Shown piece by piece: positions 53,640 to 63,184 of a stretch of DNA of 64,000 nucleotides (position 1 is the first letter of the stretch; each line of letters starts with the position of its first letter). Origin of the DNA: Temperatibacter sp965603205 (GTDB lineage: Bacteria > Pseudomonadota > Alphaproteobacteria > Sphingomonadales > Kordiimonadaceae); NCBI GenBank assembly GCA_965603205.1, contig CBFDCC010000002.1:186001-250000 (forward strand), given 5' to 3'. The notes beneath the pieces are model-generated. The model was not told the origin of the DNA and did no database searches. It worked only from the letters and a program-made list of their open reading frames with translations. The position numbers and the translations under genes are program-made.

Positions 53640-55694
53640 ATGTCATATAGGTTAGGTGTTGATGTAGGAGGTACCTTTACGGATCTTCTATTGATTGAGG
53701 AAGCAAGTGGCAAGACGTGGCGCGATAAGGTGCCAAGTACACCACATGATCCATCAGAGGCAGTGATAGCTGGTACGAAGGCTATCTGTGCGCAAGGTGG
53801 TATTATGCCCGCTGACATCAGCCAATTTTTGCACGGCACCACCGTTGCTACCAATGCCGTGTTAGAAGGCAAGGGTGCTAAAACGGGACTTGTTGTGAGT
53901 GAGGGCTATCACCAAATTCTACAAGTGGCGCGCTCGCTTGTGCCGGGTGGTCTTGCTGCGTGGATTACATGGCCAAAGCCAGAACCGCTAGCCGCCCTTG
54001 AAAATACAGTCGAAGTCACCGAGCGCATGGGCGCTAATGGTGAAGTGGTTAAGCCAGTAGACGCAGCGAGTGTGCGTAAAGCACTGTTGAAGTTAAAAGG
54101 TCAAGATATTGAGGCGCTCACTATCTGTACGGTTAATTCCTATGTTAATGGCGCGCATGAGCTTGAAATTGCTAAAATTGCTCAGGAAATCCTCCCCGAT
54201 GTTCCTGTGTCATTGAGCCATCAAGTTCTGCCTGAGATGCAAGAGTATGAGCGGACGCTAACAACCGTTGCCAACTCATTAGTGCGCCCGATTATGGCCA
54301 TGTATGTGGCTAATCTACGTAACGAACTGCGTAAAATGGGCATGAACGGCCATATTAACCTTCTGCGCTCAGACGGCGGGTTGATGGGGTCTGAAAAAGC
54401 CGAAGGTCATCCAGTTAACCTGTTGATGTCTGGCCCTGCTGGTGGCGTAACGGGTGCTTTATGGGTTGCAAAAAATTGTGCGCATAAAAATATCCTCACA
54501 TTGGATGTTGGTGGTACATCAACAGATGTGGCGCTTATCGAAAATGGCGAACCACGCCTGCGTCGTGATACAAGCGTTGGTCACTTAACCGTGCGTGCTT
54601 CCTCCCTTGATGTTAAAACAGTTGGTGCGGGTGGTGGCTCAATTGCCCACGTGCCAGAACTAACGGGCGCGCTGCGTGTTGGTCCTGAAAGTGCTGGCGC
54701 TGTACCGGGTCCTGCTGCATATGGTAAAGGTGGTACAGTTGCTGCCGTGACTGATGCACATGTGGTGCTTGGTAATTTGCCAACAGCCCTTCTTGGTGGC
54801 GCTTTTAAATTAGATATTGATGCGGCGCGCGCTGCTGTTCAGGTTGTGGCTGACGCGCTTAGCGTAACCATCGAGCAAGCAGCCCAAGGCATCATTGATA
54901 TCGCTAACGAGAATATGTTCGGCGCCTTGCGTCTCGTCTCTGTTCAGCAGGGATATGATCCACGTGATTTTGCGCTGATGGGTTTTGGTGGTGCTGGTTC
55001 TTTACATTCAAACGCTGTTGGTAAATTGATGGGGTCTTATCCTGTTATCGTACCCGTTAGTCCTGGTGTGTTATGCGCGACAGGTGACGCGACCACACAG
55101 ATGCGGGGCGAGCATGCACGCAGTTTTAACCGTACTGTTAAGCAAACATCGGACGTTGAAGTGGCTAAATGGTTGAACGAGATGAAGGCAACAGTCTCTA
55201 AAGACCTTGCTGAAGACGGCGTGCCTGTTGACGCGCAAACCATTACGTTTGAAGCGGGCGTGCGGTACGCGGGTCAAGGTTTTGAAGTTGATATGCCTAT
55301 CACTATCAGCGCTTTTGAAAATGGGAATGGTATTGAAGAATTAAAGGCGACATTTGACGCAGAGCATAAACGTCTCTTTACCTTTAACCTGAATGTGGTG
55401 CATGAGATTGTAAACCTACGTGCTATCGCAGTTGGTCAAGGGGCTGAAATGCCTGCGCTAGCGCTAGAGCGCGGCAACGGCGACGCGAGCGCCGCTAGAA
55501 CCGATGGTCACACCATGTGGGCAAACGGCGAGCGCCATGACGGCGCTATTTACGATAGATCAAAACTAAAGGCAGGTGATAAAATCCCAGGGCCTTGTAT
55601 TGTATGTGAGATGGATTCAACGGCTGTGATCTTACCGGATCATATCGGCGAAGTTGATACGTACGGTAATATTTTAATCAACCCAACAGCATAA
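53640..55694 (+). CDS. hyuA: Hydantoinase/oxoprolinase subunit A
   Basis: The 684-residue ATP-binding subunit of the N-methylhydantoinase/5-oxoprolinase/acetone-carboxylase family. Visible blocks are LGVDVGGTFTDLLLIEE at the N-terminus, HGTTVATNAVLEG, MSGPAGGVTGA and LDVGGTSTDVALIENGE, which form the actin-like ATPase site. Together with subunit B it hydrolyses a cyclic amide or imide at the cost of ATP. The next gene, hyuB, starts 12 bp after its stop. The substrate cannot be read from sequence. Confidence 0.94.
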   Translation: MSYRLGVDVGGTFTDLLLIEEASGKTWRDKVPSTPHDPSEAVIAGTKAICAQGGIMPADISQFLHGTTVATNAVLEGKGAKTGLVVSEGYHQILQVARSLVPGGLAAWITWPKPEPLAALENTVEVTERMGANGEVVKPVDAASVRKALLKLKGQDIEALTICTVNSYVNGAHELEIAKIAQEILPDVPVSLSHQVLPEMQEYERTLTTVANSLVRPIMAMYVANLRNELRKMGMNGHINLLRSDGGLMGSEKAEGHPVNLLMSGPAGGVTGALWVAKNCAHKNILTLDVGGTSTDVALIENGEPRLRRDTSVGHLTVRASSLDVKTVGAGGGSIAHVPELTGALRVGPESAGAVPGPAAYGKGGTVAAVTDAHVVLGNLPTALLGGAFKLDIDAARAAVQVVADALSVTIEQAAQGIIDIANENMFGALRLVSVQQGYDPRDFALMGFGGAGSLHSNAVGKLMGSYPVIVPVSPGVLCATGDATTQMRGEHARSFNRTVKQTSDVEVAKWLNEMKATVSKDLAEDGVPVDAQTITFEAGVRYAGQGFEVDMPITISAFENGNGIEELKATFDAEHKRLFTFNLNVVHEIVNLRAIAVGQGAEMPALALERGNGDASAARTDGHTMWANGERHDGAIYDRSKLKAGDKIPGPCIVCEMDSTAVILPDHIGEVDTYGNILINPTA

Positions 55695-55706
55695 GGGAGA
55701 GTAGAA

Positions 55707-57563
55707 ATGACTGCGACTATTATTGAGACGAACAACGCTCCTTTTGCAAAAGAAGATGTTGATACTATTACGCTAGATATTATTGAGAATGCGCTAAGAA
55801 ATGCCCGTGATGAGATGGACGCGACGCTGTCCCGTACAGCCATGAGCCCCGGCATTCGCGAGCAGGGGGATGCTTTCCCGCTTATTGCCGACCGCGAAGG
55901 CCTAATGGTTTCTGGTCAGTTTGGTAGCTTTATCGGTGGCTTCTTAAAAGGCTATGACGGCGACATTAACGAAGGTGATATGATTTGGCTATCGGACCCC
56001 TATTCCTGTGAAGGCGCTGTTTCACATAACAATGACTGGTTAATCCTGCGCCCAATCTTCCGCAGTGGTCGCTTGATTAGTTGGACTTGTATGTTTGGTC
56101 ATATGACAGACATCGGCGGTAAAGTACCGGGCAGCATGCCAACGGACGCCATTAGTGTCTTTGAAGAGGGTGTGCGTATCCCACCCGTGAAGCTATTTAA
56201 GAATGACGAGCTGCAAGAAGACTTGCTCAAGCTTGTGCTCCATCAAACACGGATGCCAGAGTGGTGTCGCGCTGATTTGTTGGCGATTGTGGCGTCATGT
56301 CGTGTGGCAGAAAAACGCGTCCATGAAATCTGTGATCGTTTTGGCGATGATTATTATGCTGCCTCTACGGACGAACTGCTAGCCCGTAATAAACGCGCCA
56401 TGGGTCATTTGATCAACACGGCCGTTGGTGAAAAGCCTGTTAGCTTTGAAGATTATATTTGTGATGATGGTCGTGGCTATGGTCCCTATAAGATTAAATG
56501 TACCATGTGGCGAGAAGGCGAGAAGGTTGTTCTAGATTTTGAGGGCACTGATCCGCAAGCCATGGGTTCAATTAACTTTTACCTGAATGAAAATATGCTG
56601 AAGATGTTCTTTGGTATTTATATGGTGATGGTCTTTGACCCTCAGGTTATGTTTAATGATGGCTTCTATGAACTGTGTGATGTGCGCATCCCGCAAGGCA
56701 GCCTGTTAAAACCTAACTTCCCAGCCGCATTATCATGCCGCACGCACGCGCTCGGCCGTATCTTTGATGTGCTGGGTGCTATGCTTGGCAAGGCTCAACC
56801 AGAGTTTTTATCAGCGGCTGGTTTTTCATCAAGCCCGCATTTAATGTTCTCAGGTTTTGAAAAAGCTTCTGGCGAATGGTTCCAGCTATTTCAAATTGGT
56901 TTTGGTGGCATTCCGGGGCGTCCATTTGGTGATGGTCCTGATGGTCACAGCTTGTGGCCAGGTTTTACTAACGTACCGAACGAGTTTCTAGAGCGTTACT
57001 TCCCGATGCGTATAACCAACTACACCTCTATCGCGGATAGTGGTGGTGCTGGTTTCTTCCGTGGTGGTAACGGCATCTTGATGACATATGAGTTCCTAAA
57101 TGATGGTGTTATTTCTATTCATGATGATCGTTGGTTCATCCCGCCTTGGGGTGTTAATGGCGGCAAGCCAGGTGCGCGGTCTAAGAAAATACTACGTCGC
57201 GCTAATGGCGTGGAAGAAGTTGTCGCGTCTAAATGTGATAACATTGAGGTTAAGGTTGGTGATCAGCTTGACTATATTACGTGGGGCGGCGGCGGTTGGG
57301 GGAACCCACTAACCCGCGAAGCTGAAACCGTGGCGCTTGAAGTGCGCCAAGGATTAGTCTCAACCGAAGGCGCCTACAATAATTACGGTGTTAAGGTCGT
57401 AAACGGTCAAGTAGACCTTGCCGCAACCGAGGCTAAGCGCGCTGATATGGCTAAGACTCAGCCTGTTGACGAAATATTTGATTTTGGCCCCGACATTGAT
57501 ACGCTTCGCGCTAACTGCGAAGCCGAAACTGGGCTTAAAGCACCTATTCAACCAAGTTGGTAG
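55707..57563 (+). CDS. hyuB: Hydantoinase/oxoprolinase subunit B
   Basis: The 618-residue partner of HyuA in the same ATP-dependent hydrolase. The N-terminal block RTAMSPGIREQGDAFPLIAD, the metal/substrate region SDPYSCEGAVSHNNDW and the C-terminal ITWGGGGWGNPLTRE are typical. The AGGGAGAG ribosome-binding site is directly upstream, and the short gap to hyuA suggests coupling. The pair is the last part of the plus-strand catabolic operon; a hairpin follows at 57581. Confidence 0.94.
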   Translation: MTATIIETNNAPFAKEDVDTITLDIIENALRNARDEMDATLSRTAMSPGIREQGDAFPLIADREGLMVSGQFGSFIGGFLKGYDGDINEGDMIWLSDPYSCEGAVSHNNDWLILRPIFRSGRLISWTCMFGHMTDIGGKVPGSMPTDAISVFEEGVRIPPVKLFKNDELQEDLLKLVLHQTRMPEWCRADLLAIVASCRVAEKRVHEICDRFGDDYYAASTDELLARNKRAMGHLINTAVGEKPVSFEDYICDDGRGYGPYKIKCTMWREGEKVVLDFEGTDPQAMGSINFYLNENMLKMFFGIYMVMVFDPQVMFNDGFYELCDVRIPQGSLLKPNFPAALSCRTHALGRIFDVLGAMLGKAQPEFLSAAGFSSSPHLMFSGFEKASGEWFQLFQIGFGGIPGRPFGDGPDGHSLWPGFTNVPNEFLERYFPMRITNYTSIADSGGAGFFRGGNGILMTYEFLNDGVISIHDDRWFIPPWGVNGGKPGARSKKILRRANGVEEVVASKCDNIEVKVGDQLDYITWGGGGWGNPLTREAETVALEVRQGLVSTEGAYNNYGVKVVNGQVDLAATEAKRADMAKTQPVDEIFDFGPDIDTLRANCEAETGLKAPIQPSW

Positions 57564-57580
57564 GGCCGAATAATGAGATA

Positions 57581-57616
57581 TTGAGTAGGGCAAAAGATGT
57601 GATTTGCCCTACTCAA
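57581..57616. terminator. Strong hairpin between the convergent hyuB and dehydrogenase genes
   Basis: Perfect 14-bp arms TTGAGTAGGGCAAA and TTTGCCCTACTCAA with an 8-base loop. Neither side has a good U-run, so it may terminate weakly or protect mRNA ends. Confidence 0.6.
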
Positions 57617-57665
57617 CATAAAGACTAAGAATGTGCGATCTTGTAGAAAATTCGCAGTTTGCGCA

Positions 57666-58685
57666 TTAGATAGAAACAGTTAGCTTACCAAAATGCTTGC
57701 CCTTATCAATATCGCTCAGCGCTGTCGCGGCCTCTTTGAAGGGGTAGTTCTTTCCGATCACCGGGATAATTTTATGTGCGTCGGCGAATGCCATCATGGC
57801 CTCAAACTCATCACGATTACCAACAGAGATACCATGCAGATTGGCATTGGTCATGATAAGATCATATACTAGAATATCCATCTGCGCCCCAGCTAGCGCA
57901 CCAATGATGGCTATATGGCCACCGCGTCGAATAGCCTTTAAGGATTGCACCAACGTGCCTGTGCCGCCGATTTCAACTACAGCGTCGACCCCTTGACCGT
58001 TAGTCAAAGCCTTTGCCGCCTCGCCCCACTCTGGCGTGGTTATATAGTTGATGATGTGATCAGCGCCTAAAGCTTTTGCACGCGTTAGTTTTTCATCGCT
58101 GCTTGAAATAATGATAACCGTCGCGCCCATGGCTTTGGCAAATTGTAGGGCAAAGATGGCAACGCCGCCAGTGCCGATCACCAAGACAGTATCGCCAGCT
58201 TTGATAGAAGATGTTGTGACCAGTGCGTTCCATGCCGTCAAGCCAGCGCAAGGAAAACAGGCTGCCTGTTCGGCGGTTAAATGGTCGGCGACTTTAACCA
58301 GTGCCTGCTCATCAAAAATACCAAATTCACGCAGGCACCCTGAATGCTCAAGTCCAGTGGAAACAGCGCGTTCCTCCCCCAAGGCATCGCCAGAAATCCA
58401 CTGTGGGAAAAATAGTGGCGAGACAAGATCCCCTATGGCAACGCGCGAAACGCCATCACCAATCGCGACAACTTCGCCAGCCCCATCAGACAAAGGAATA
58501 ATAGGCAGATGATCGTCGCCAACGAATAAACCTTCCGCGATCATAAAGTCCCTATAATTTATTGATGCGGCCTTGAACTTGATAAGAACTTCACCCGAGT
58601 TAGCCTCAGATTTAAACGCTGGTTCATCAATCTCTATGTCGTGAAGGGTATCAATTCCAAATTTATGTAGTTCAAAAGCACGCAT
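57666..58685 (-). CDS. Zinc-independent medium-chain dehydrogenase/reductase (quinone oxidoreductase-like)
   Basis: A 339-residue NAD(P)H-binding MDR protein. Cofactor binding is shown by VLVIGTGGVAIFALQFAKAMGA near residue 165 and the family start INYRDFMIAEG. The structural zinc cysteines of alcohol dehydrogenases are missing, which points to the quinone oxidoreductase branch. The substrate is unknown. The gene is convergent with hyuB and no TGTATACA site was seen in front of it, so membership of the regulon is doubtful. Confidence 0.88.
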   Translation of the reverse strand: MRAFELHKFGIDTLHDIEIDEPAFKSEANSGEVLIKFKAASINYRDFMIAEGLFVGDDHLPIIPLSDGAGEVVAIGDGVSRVAIGDLVSPLFFPQWISGDALGEERAVSTGLEHSGCLREFGIFDEQALVKVADHLTAEQAACFPCAGLTAWNALVTTSSIKAGDTVLVIGTGGVAIFALQFAKAMGATVIIISSSDEKLTRAKALGADHIINYITTPEWGEAAKALTNGQGVDAVVEIGGTGTLVQSLKAIRRGGHIAIIGALAGAQMDILVYDLIMTNANLHGISVGNRDEFEAMMAFADAHKIIPVIGKNYPFKEAATALSDIDKGKHFGKLTVSI

Positions 58686-58792
58686 GGTTATTCTCCTAAT
58701 TTTATGTTTTCAACATAATCAAAACCCTCCCTTATGCAATACTTAAATTATGTCTCATAGGGGCACTATTAAATTGACGAATTGCCCGACTA

Positions 58793-58823
58793 GGCACTGT
58801 CAAAGGAACTTGAGAGAGGCCTC
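58793..58823 (+). repeat. Left IS6-type terminal inverted repeat
   Basis: Starts GGCACTGTCAAAGG and matches the right repeat at 63066-63096 (reverse complement) in 30 of 31 bases. The GGCACTGT tip is the typical IS6-family end. The 8 bases outside (CCCGACTA) do not match those outside the right end, so no target duplication is visible. Confidence 0.85.
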
Positions 58824-58843
58824 CCCAGACACCAAAACACACA

Positions 58844-58887
58844 CGTCATCCTCGGGCTTGCCCCGGGGATCCATTATACAGGGTTAT
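58844..58887. repeat. Dispersed intergenic repeat (copy 2)
   Basis: CGTCAT, a CTCGGGC/GCCCCGGG hairpin, ATCCA and CAGGGTTAT in this order; the same order occurs at 25491-25532 with a different hairpin. Confidence 0.6.
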
Positions 58888-59274
58888 ACGCGCCTATGGT
58901 TTTGAATGGGTAATGATCTATAAGCTGGTGAGGTGATTATAAAAGTAAACTATCACCGTAATTCATGATCATGGCTCCAACCGATACTAGCCAGCAGAAT
59001 ATCCTTGTTAGCATAATGCAAATTTATACTTTGTAGGTGAACTGTGGTTCTGTCCTCAGTCTTAAGCCATTGAAAAATAAACTTCTAAGGTAGGCCGACG
59101 TGTCATGCTGTCGAGGAGGTTTTGTTGTCATTGTTAAGAAATATTAGTCAATATTATCCAATTTAAAAAATATGAATTTAAAATATAATACTATTATTGT
59201 ATTATTTATGCAGAGCCGCTAATTTTTAATTGAGCGAGAAACTCGAAAATACAAATTATGAATGGTGTTGAGAT

Positions 59275-60852
59275 ATGCATGATAAATTATTTTCCCTGAA
59301 TGAAGGCGATGAATTGTTATTTTCCAACGAGGATGAGTCCGACTCTGAATTTATTGAAACGACAAAATCTGAAAATACATGGAAATTGTTAATTGTTGAT
59401 GATGAGCCTGCTATCCATGATGTGACCAAAATGGCATTGAGCGATTTTTCTTTTGAGGCTGCTTCTTTAGATATTATGAGTGCTTATTCGGGTGAAGAAG
59501 CTATTAAATTACTGAGTGAGCATCCTGATATTGCTGTGATATTGCTCGATGTAGTTATGGAAACTGATCATGCGGGCCTTGATGTTGCTAGAATAATACG
59601 CGAGAAACTTAACAACAAAATGGTCAGGATAATTTTACGCACGGGACAGCCTGGACAGGCACCAGAGAGGGAGGTCATTACTAACTATGACATTAATTCC
59701 TATAAAAATAAAACAGAACTCACTGCGACCAAGCTTTTTTCGACAGTATATACAGCTATTAGGGCCTATCGTGACCTGAGTACGATAGAAGAAAACCGGC
59801 AAGGATTAGAGCGTATCATTCACTCTTCATCAGAATTATTCAGTAATCAGTCATTGCAAACTTTTACCGAAGGCGTTCTTGTGCAACTCACCAGCCTTAT
59901 GCAGCTAGATAAAGATGCTGCTTATTGTCACGGACTCGCGGCTACTGCCTTAGAGGGCAGTTTCCCTATTCTTGCAGGCATAGGAAAATATGATCAACTG
60001 GTGGGTGAAGATGGTGCGGAATTACTGGATGGAGATATTTTGGAAGATATGAACCAAGCTCTCATCCAGAAAAAGAATATATTCAATGATGACCGCTTCG
60101 TAGGGTATTTCTCCAATAGTAGCGGGGTTTCTAATTTACTCATATTGAGTGGACTCAAAGAGACTAACTGCACGGATGAATATCTACTGGACCTTTTCAT
60201 CCGTAATGTTTCAATTGCTCAAGAGAATATTGAATTGAATATGGAGATGAAGGATACCCAGCATGAAATTGTTTATATGCTGGGTGAAGCTGTTGAAACC
60301 CGTTCCAAGGAAACTGGCAATCATGTGAAACGCGTTGCCGAGATTTCCGAATTATTGGCTCTTAAATATGGTTTAAGTGAAAAAGAGGCTGCCGTGGTTA
60401 AGCTCGCATCTCCACTGCATGATGTGGGTAAAATTGGTATTCCAGATGCTATTTTGAACAAGCCGGGTCGCCACACAGATGAGGAGCGAAAAATCATGCA
60501 AACTCATGTGCAGCTTGGTGTGGATATGCTGAAAAGTAGTAAGCGCAGAGTGCTAAAGGCTGGGGCAATCATTGCAGGAGAGCATCATGAAAAATGGGAT
60601 GGGAGTGGCTATCCTAATGGTAATTCAGGTGAAGATATCCACATATATGGCCGCATCTCAGCAATTGCTGATGTATTTGATGCCTTGGGTAGTGACCGTT
60701 GCTACAAAAAAGCATGGCCTCTCGACAAAATATTGACTTTACTCAAAGAAGAGAGCGGTAAACATTTTGAACCCAAACTTGTAGAGCTCTTGCATGATAA
60801 TTTGGATGGTATTCTTGAAATTATTAACCGCTATACGGACACAAAAGAGTAA
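59275..60852 (+). CDS. Response regulator with DUF3369 and HD-GYP domains
   Basis: A 525-residue regulator. The N-terminal receiver (about residues 35-165) has the acidic pair Asp42-Asp43 in LLIVDDEPAIHD and phospho-acceptor Asp92 in ILLDVVMETD. A middle region of about 170 residues fits DUF3369. The C-terminal HD-GYP domain has His382-Asp383 in HDVGKIGIPDA and GYP at 445-447 in WDGSGYPNG, so it is probably an active c-di-GMP phosphodiesterase. It is 56 bp before the MHYT kinase gene, which probably phosphorylates it. The whole pair lies between IS6-type repeats. Confidence 0.93.
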   Translation: MHDKLFSLNEGDELLFSNEDESDSEFIETTKSENTWKLLIVDDEPAIHDVTKMALSDFSFEAASLDIMSAYSGEEAIKLLSEHPDIAVILLDVVMETDHAGLDVARIIREKLNNKMVRIILRTGQPGQAPEREVITNYDINSYKNKTELTATKLFSTVYTAIRAYRDLSTIEENRQGLERIIHSSSELFSNQSLQTFTEGVLVQLTSLMQLDKDAAYCHGLAATALEGSFPILAGIGKYDQLVGEDGAELLDGDILEDMNQALIQKKNIFNDDRFVGYFSNSSGVSNLLILSGLKETNCTDEYLLDLFIRNVSIAQENIELNMEMKDTQHEIVYMLGEAVETRSKETGNHVKRVAEISELLALKYGLSEKEAAVVKLASPLHDVGKIGIPDAILNKPGRHTDEERKIMQTHVQLGVDMLKSSKRRVLKAGAIIAGEHHEKWDGSGYPNGNSGEDIHIYGRISAIADVFDALGSDRCYKKAWPLDKILTLLKEESGKHFEPKLVELLHDNLDGILEIINRYTDTKE

Positions 60853-60908
60853 TGTTTTCCTTGTGGTGATTGCAGGGCTAGAATAGAAACTAGAGGGCAG
60901 TTATTTTT

Positions 60909-62594
60909 ATGTTTGATTTTTTCTTGGTAGATGCATCTTTCATGGGCGTCCATTTTCTAAATTCTTTGGAAAATTTAGGGAGTCCTGTAGAAAAGAATTA
61001 TAGTGTAGGACTTATAATCCTATCTTTACTGGTCTCCTCACTGGCTGCCTATACGGCAATTACAATATCCCTTATCATTAGGGACCAAAAAAACCAAAAG
61101 GCACGCTATTTGTGGCTGGCAGCGGGCGCGATTTCTATGGGTTGTGGTATCTGGGCGATGCATTTTATTGGGATGTTATCTCTGAAAATTCCGCTCGCAG
61201 TGGACTATGATATGATGATTACGCTTTTATCGGCTTTGCCTGCGGTGCTAGCCGCTGGGGTCAGTCTATATTTATCAAGCTTTGTCCAACCATCTAAAAA
61301 GACGGTAGTATGGGGCGGTGCGTTGATAGGGGCTGGTATCGCAGCCATGCATTATAGTGGCATGAAGGGTATGATTATGAATGGGGTCATGCGTTATGAT
61401 CCACTTCTCATGTCTTTATCTCTGGCTGTTGCTGTTTTGTTAGCTACCGTTTCCATATGGATTTTGTCGCATTACCGCGATAACAGAGCGCGAGCGAAAA
61501 TTAATGCATCATTGGTCATGGGCGTTACTGTTTTTGCTATGCATTTCATTTCTATGGTAGGCGTCTCCTTTTTCAAGGTTGATAAAGGCCTATCCATTTC
61601 TTTGGATAATACCGCCTATTTGGCTACTGGTATCAGTATCGTCACTATTGCGACACTTAGCTTGTCGGTTATCGCTGCACTCGTGGAGCATTTATTGGCC
61701 AAAGCGCGTAATTATAGTGAGGAACTAGAAAAAGAGGTTGCTGAACGGACGTCGCAGTTAAATGCAGAAATAGCCGAACGTGCGAGCACTCAGTCTGAAT
61801 TGGAAAATACACTCAGTACTTTGAATGAGACCCAAGAGGTCTTGATTGAATCTGAAAAAATGGCATCACTTGGCGGTTTGGTTGCTGGTATATCTCATGA
61901 AATTAATACGCCGATTGGTGTTTCAGTAACTGCTGCATCTTATTTACGTGATACAACACGCCAGATTGAGGCTCGTTTTGGGGATGGCACTGTCACGAAA
62001 TCCGACTTTAAACGGTTTCTTCAGGTCGCAATACAGTCCAGCAATATTTTGATGACTAATCTAGATTGCGCCGCGGAATTGATTAGGAGTTTCAAACGCG
62101 TTGCTGTGGATATTTCAAGCGATGCCCTTATGGAAGTCAATATCTGTGATTATCTAACAGAGCTGATAGGAAGCCTCCACCATGAGACGAAGAAAGCGGC
62201 TGCAAAGATAGAGATAGATTGCCCAAAAGATTTAATTATAACAACCAGTACGGGCTCAATAGCACAGATTGTGACCAATCTTGTGATGAACTCTATTCAT
62301 CATGGCTTTGAAGGCAAGGAAAGCGGGATGATCAAAATTCAAGTGGCCTGTAATAATAAAGAGATTGAATTTGTCTATAGTGATGATGGTCTTGGCATGA
62401 CGGACGAGGTCTTAGAAAAGATATTCGAGCCATTCTTCACAACAAAAAGGGGCGCTGGAGGTAGTGGATTGGGCATGCACATATTATATAACCTGATAAC
62501 GCAATCCTTAAAAGGTAAAGTAAAGTGTGAGAGCGAACCTGGAGTAGGAACCAAATTTACGATCAATTTCGCGAGCGAGTTGGTACATGCCTGA
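60909..62594 (+). CDS. MHYT-domain sensor histidine kinase
   Basis: A 561-residue inner-membrane kinase. The N-terminal MHYT domain has seven hydrophobic helices and three MH[FY] motifs (MHFIGMLS, MHYSGMKG, MHFISMVG), proposed to bind copper and sense oxygen, CO or NO. A coiled coil (about residues 270-320) leads to the phospho-acceptor His330 in ISHEINTP and a GHKL ATPase with NLVMNSIHHG, DDGLGM and GSGLGMHI. It should phosphorylate the HD-GYP regulator encoded just upstream, linking a gas or redox signal to c-di-GMP. It ends 64 bp before the IS6 remnant. Confidence 0.92.
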   Translation: MFDFFLVDASFMGVHFLNSLENLGSPVEKNYSVGLIILSLLVSSLAAYTAITISLIIRDQKNQKARYLWLAAGAISMGCGIWAMHFIGMLSLKIPLAVDYDMMITLLSALPAVLAAGVSLYLSSFVQPSKKTVVWGGALIGAGIAAMHYSGMKGMIMNGVMRYDPLLMSLSLAVAVLLATVSIWILSHYRDNRARAKINASLVMGVTVFAMHFISMVGVSFFKVDKGLSISLDNTAYLATGISIVTIATLSLSVIAALVEHLLAKARNYSEELEKEVAERTSQLNAEIAERASTQSELENTLSTLNETQEVLIESEKMASLGGLVAGISHEINTPIGVSVTAASYLRDTTRQIEARFGDGTVTKSDFKRFLQVAIQSSNILMTNLDCAAELIRSFKRVAVDISSDALMEVNICDYLTELIGSLHHETKKAAAKIEIDCPKDLIITTSTGSIAQIVTNLVMNSIHHGFEGKESGMIKIQVACNNKEIEFVYSDDGLGMTDEVLEKIFEPFFTTKRGAGGSGLGMHILYNLITQSLKGKVKCESEPGVGTKFTINFASELVHA

Positions 62595-62658
62595 TAGCTA
62601 ATATACAAAAAATCCGACCCAGATAACAAGAGTATCTGATATAGAGATGAACCATTAG

Positions 62659-63042
62659 TTGGATGCTGTCGCCAGCCCACGAAGAGATAAGAAAACTGCT
62701 GTTAAATTGCTAAAAAGACTGATGAAACAGTTTGGCCGCCCCGCTTCTATCGTAACAGATAAACTCACATCCTATACCGCAGCAATGCGAGAACTGGGTT
62801 GCTTAGACAAACAAGATTTTAGAAAGTGGCAAAATAATCGTGCTGAGAATAGCCATCTCCCTTTCCGACGACGAGAATATGCGATGCAACGATTTCGGAA
62901 GCTCAAAACGCTAGAGAAATTCACGTCCATCCACAGTCAAATCTATAATCATTTTAATGGAGAGCGGCACCTCAATAACCGACAAACTTATAAGGAATTA
63001 CGTTCAGAAGCACTTTCTGAGTGGCGCTCACTTATGGGATAA
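62659..63042 (+). pseudogene. Truncated IS6-family transposase
   Basis: Only the C-terminal part of an IS6 transposase (about 127 of roughly 230 residues) is left. The family blocks SPRRDKKTAVKLLKRLMK, VTDKLTSYTAAMRELG (second catalytic Asp) and NRAENSHLPFRRRE (catalytic Glu) are visible, but the first Asp and the N-terminal DNA-binding part are absent; a TAG stop precedes the fragment in frame. The right IS6 inverted repeat lies 24 bp after the stop codon, in the correct order for an IS6 right end. Confidence 0.9.
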
Positions 63043-63065
63043 TAATATGATCAAAAGGCCATGTT

Positions 63066-63096
63066 GAGGCCTCTCTCAAGTTCCTTTAACAGTGCC
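63066..63096 (-). repeat. Right IS6-type terminal inverted repeat
   Basis: Reverse complement of the left repeat at 58793-58823 with one difference. Read outward-in it starts GGCACTGTTAAAGG. It is the usual distance after the transposase stop. Confidence 0.88.
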
Positions 63097-63184
63097 CTAT
63101 TTTATCTGGTTAGTATAAATTGGAAAATAACATTCATATATATGTTTTCTCATTGACTTATCCTGTTGAATAATTTGTTATAAA

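Larger units (their letters stand above)
58686..59274. other. Intergenic region with the left IS6 inverted repeat and a dispersed repeat
   Basis: About 590 bp without a gene. It contains the left IS6-type inverted repeat (58793-58823), a further GGGCACTATTAAA sequence at 58761-58773 that resembles its tip, and the dispersed element at 58844-58887. The rest (about 58890-59270) shows no recognised feature; it should hold the promoter of the response regulator gene. Confidence 0.6.
58793..63096. mobile_element. IS6-bracketed segment carrying a two-component c-di-GMP pair
   Basis: A 4.3-kb segment between matching IS6-type inverted repeats. It holds the response regulator, the MHYT kinase and, next to the right end, a truncated IS6 transposase. 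It does not look like one intact IS: the N-terminal half of the transposase is missing and nothing like it is found near the left repeat. It may be the remains of an IS6 composite structure after deletion, or an IS that picked up genes. No target duplication is visible. Confidence 0.6.

Noticed and set aside
58761..58773. GGGCACTATTAAA, similar to the IS6 tip
   Set aside because: Only 12 of 13 bases match and no longer repeat follows; may be chance.
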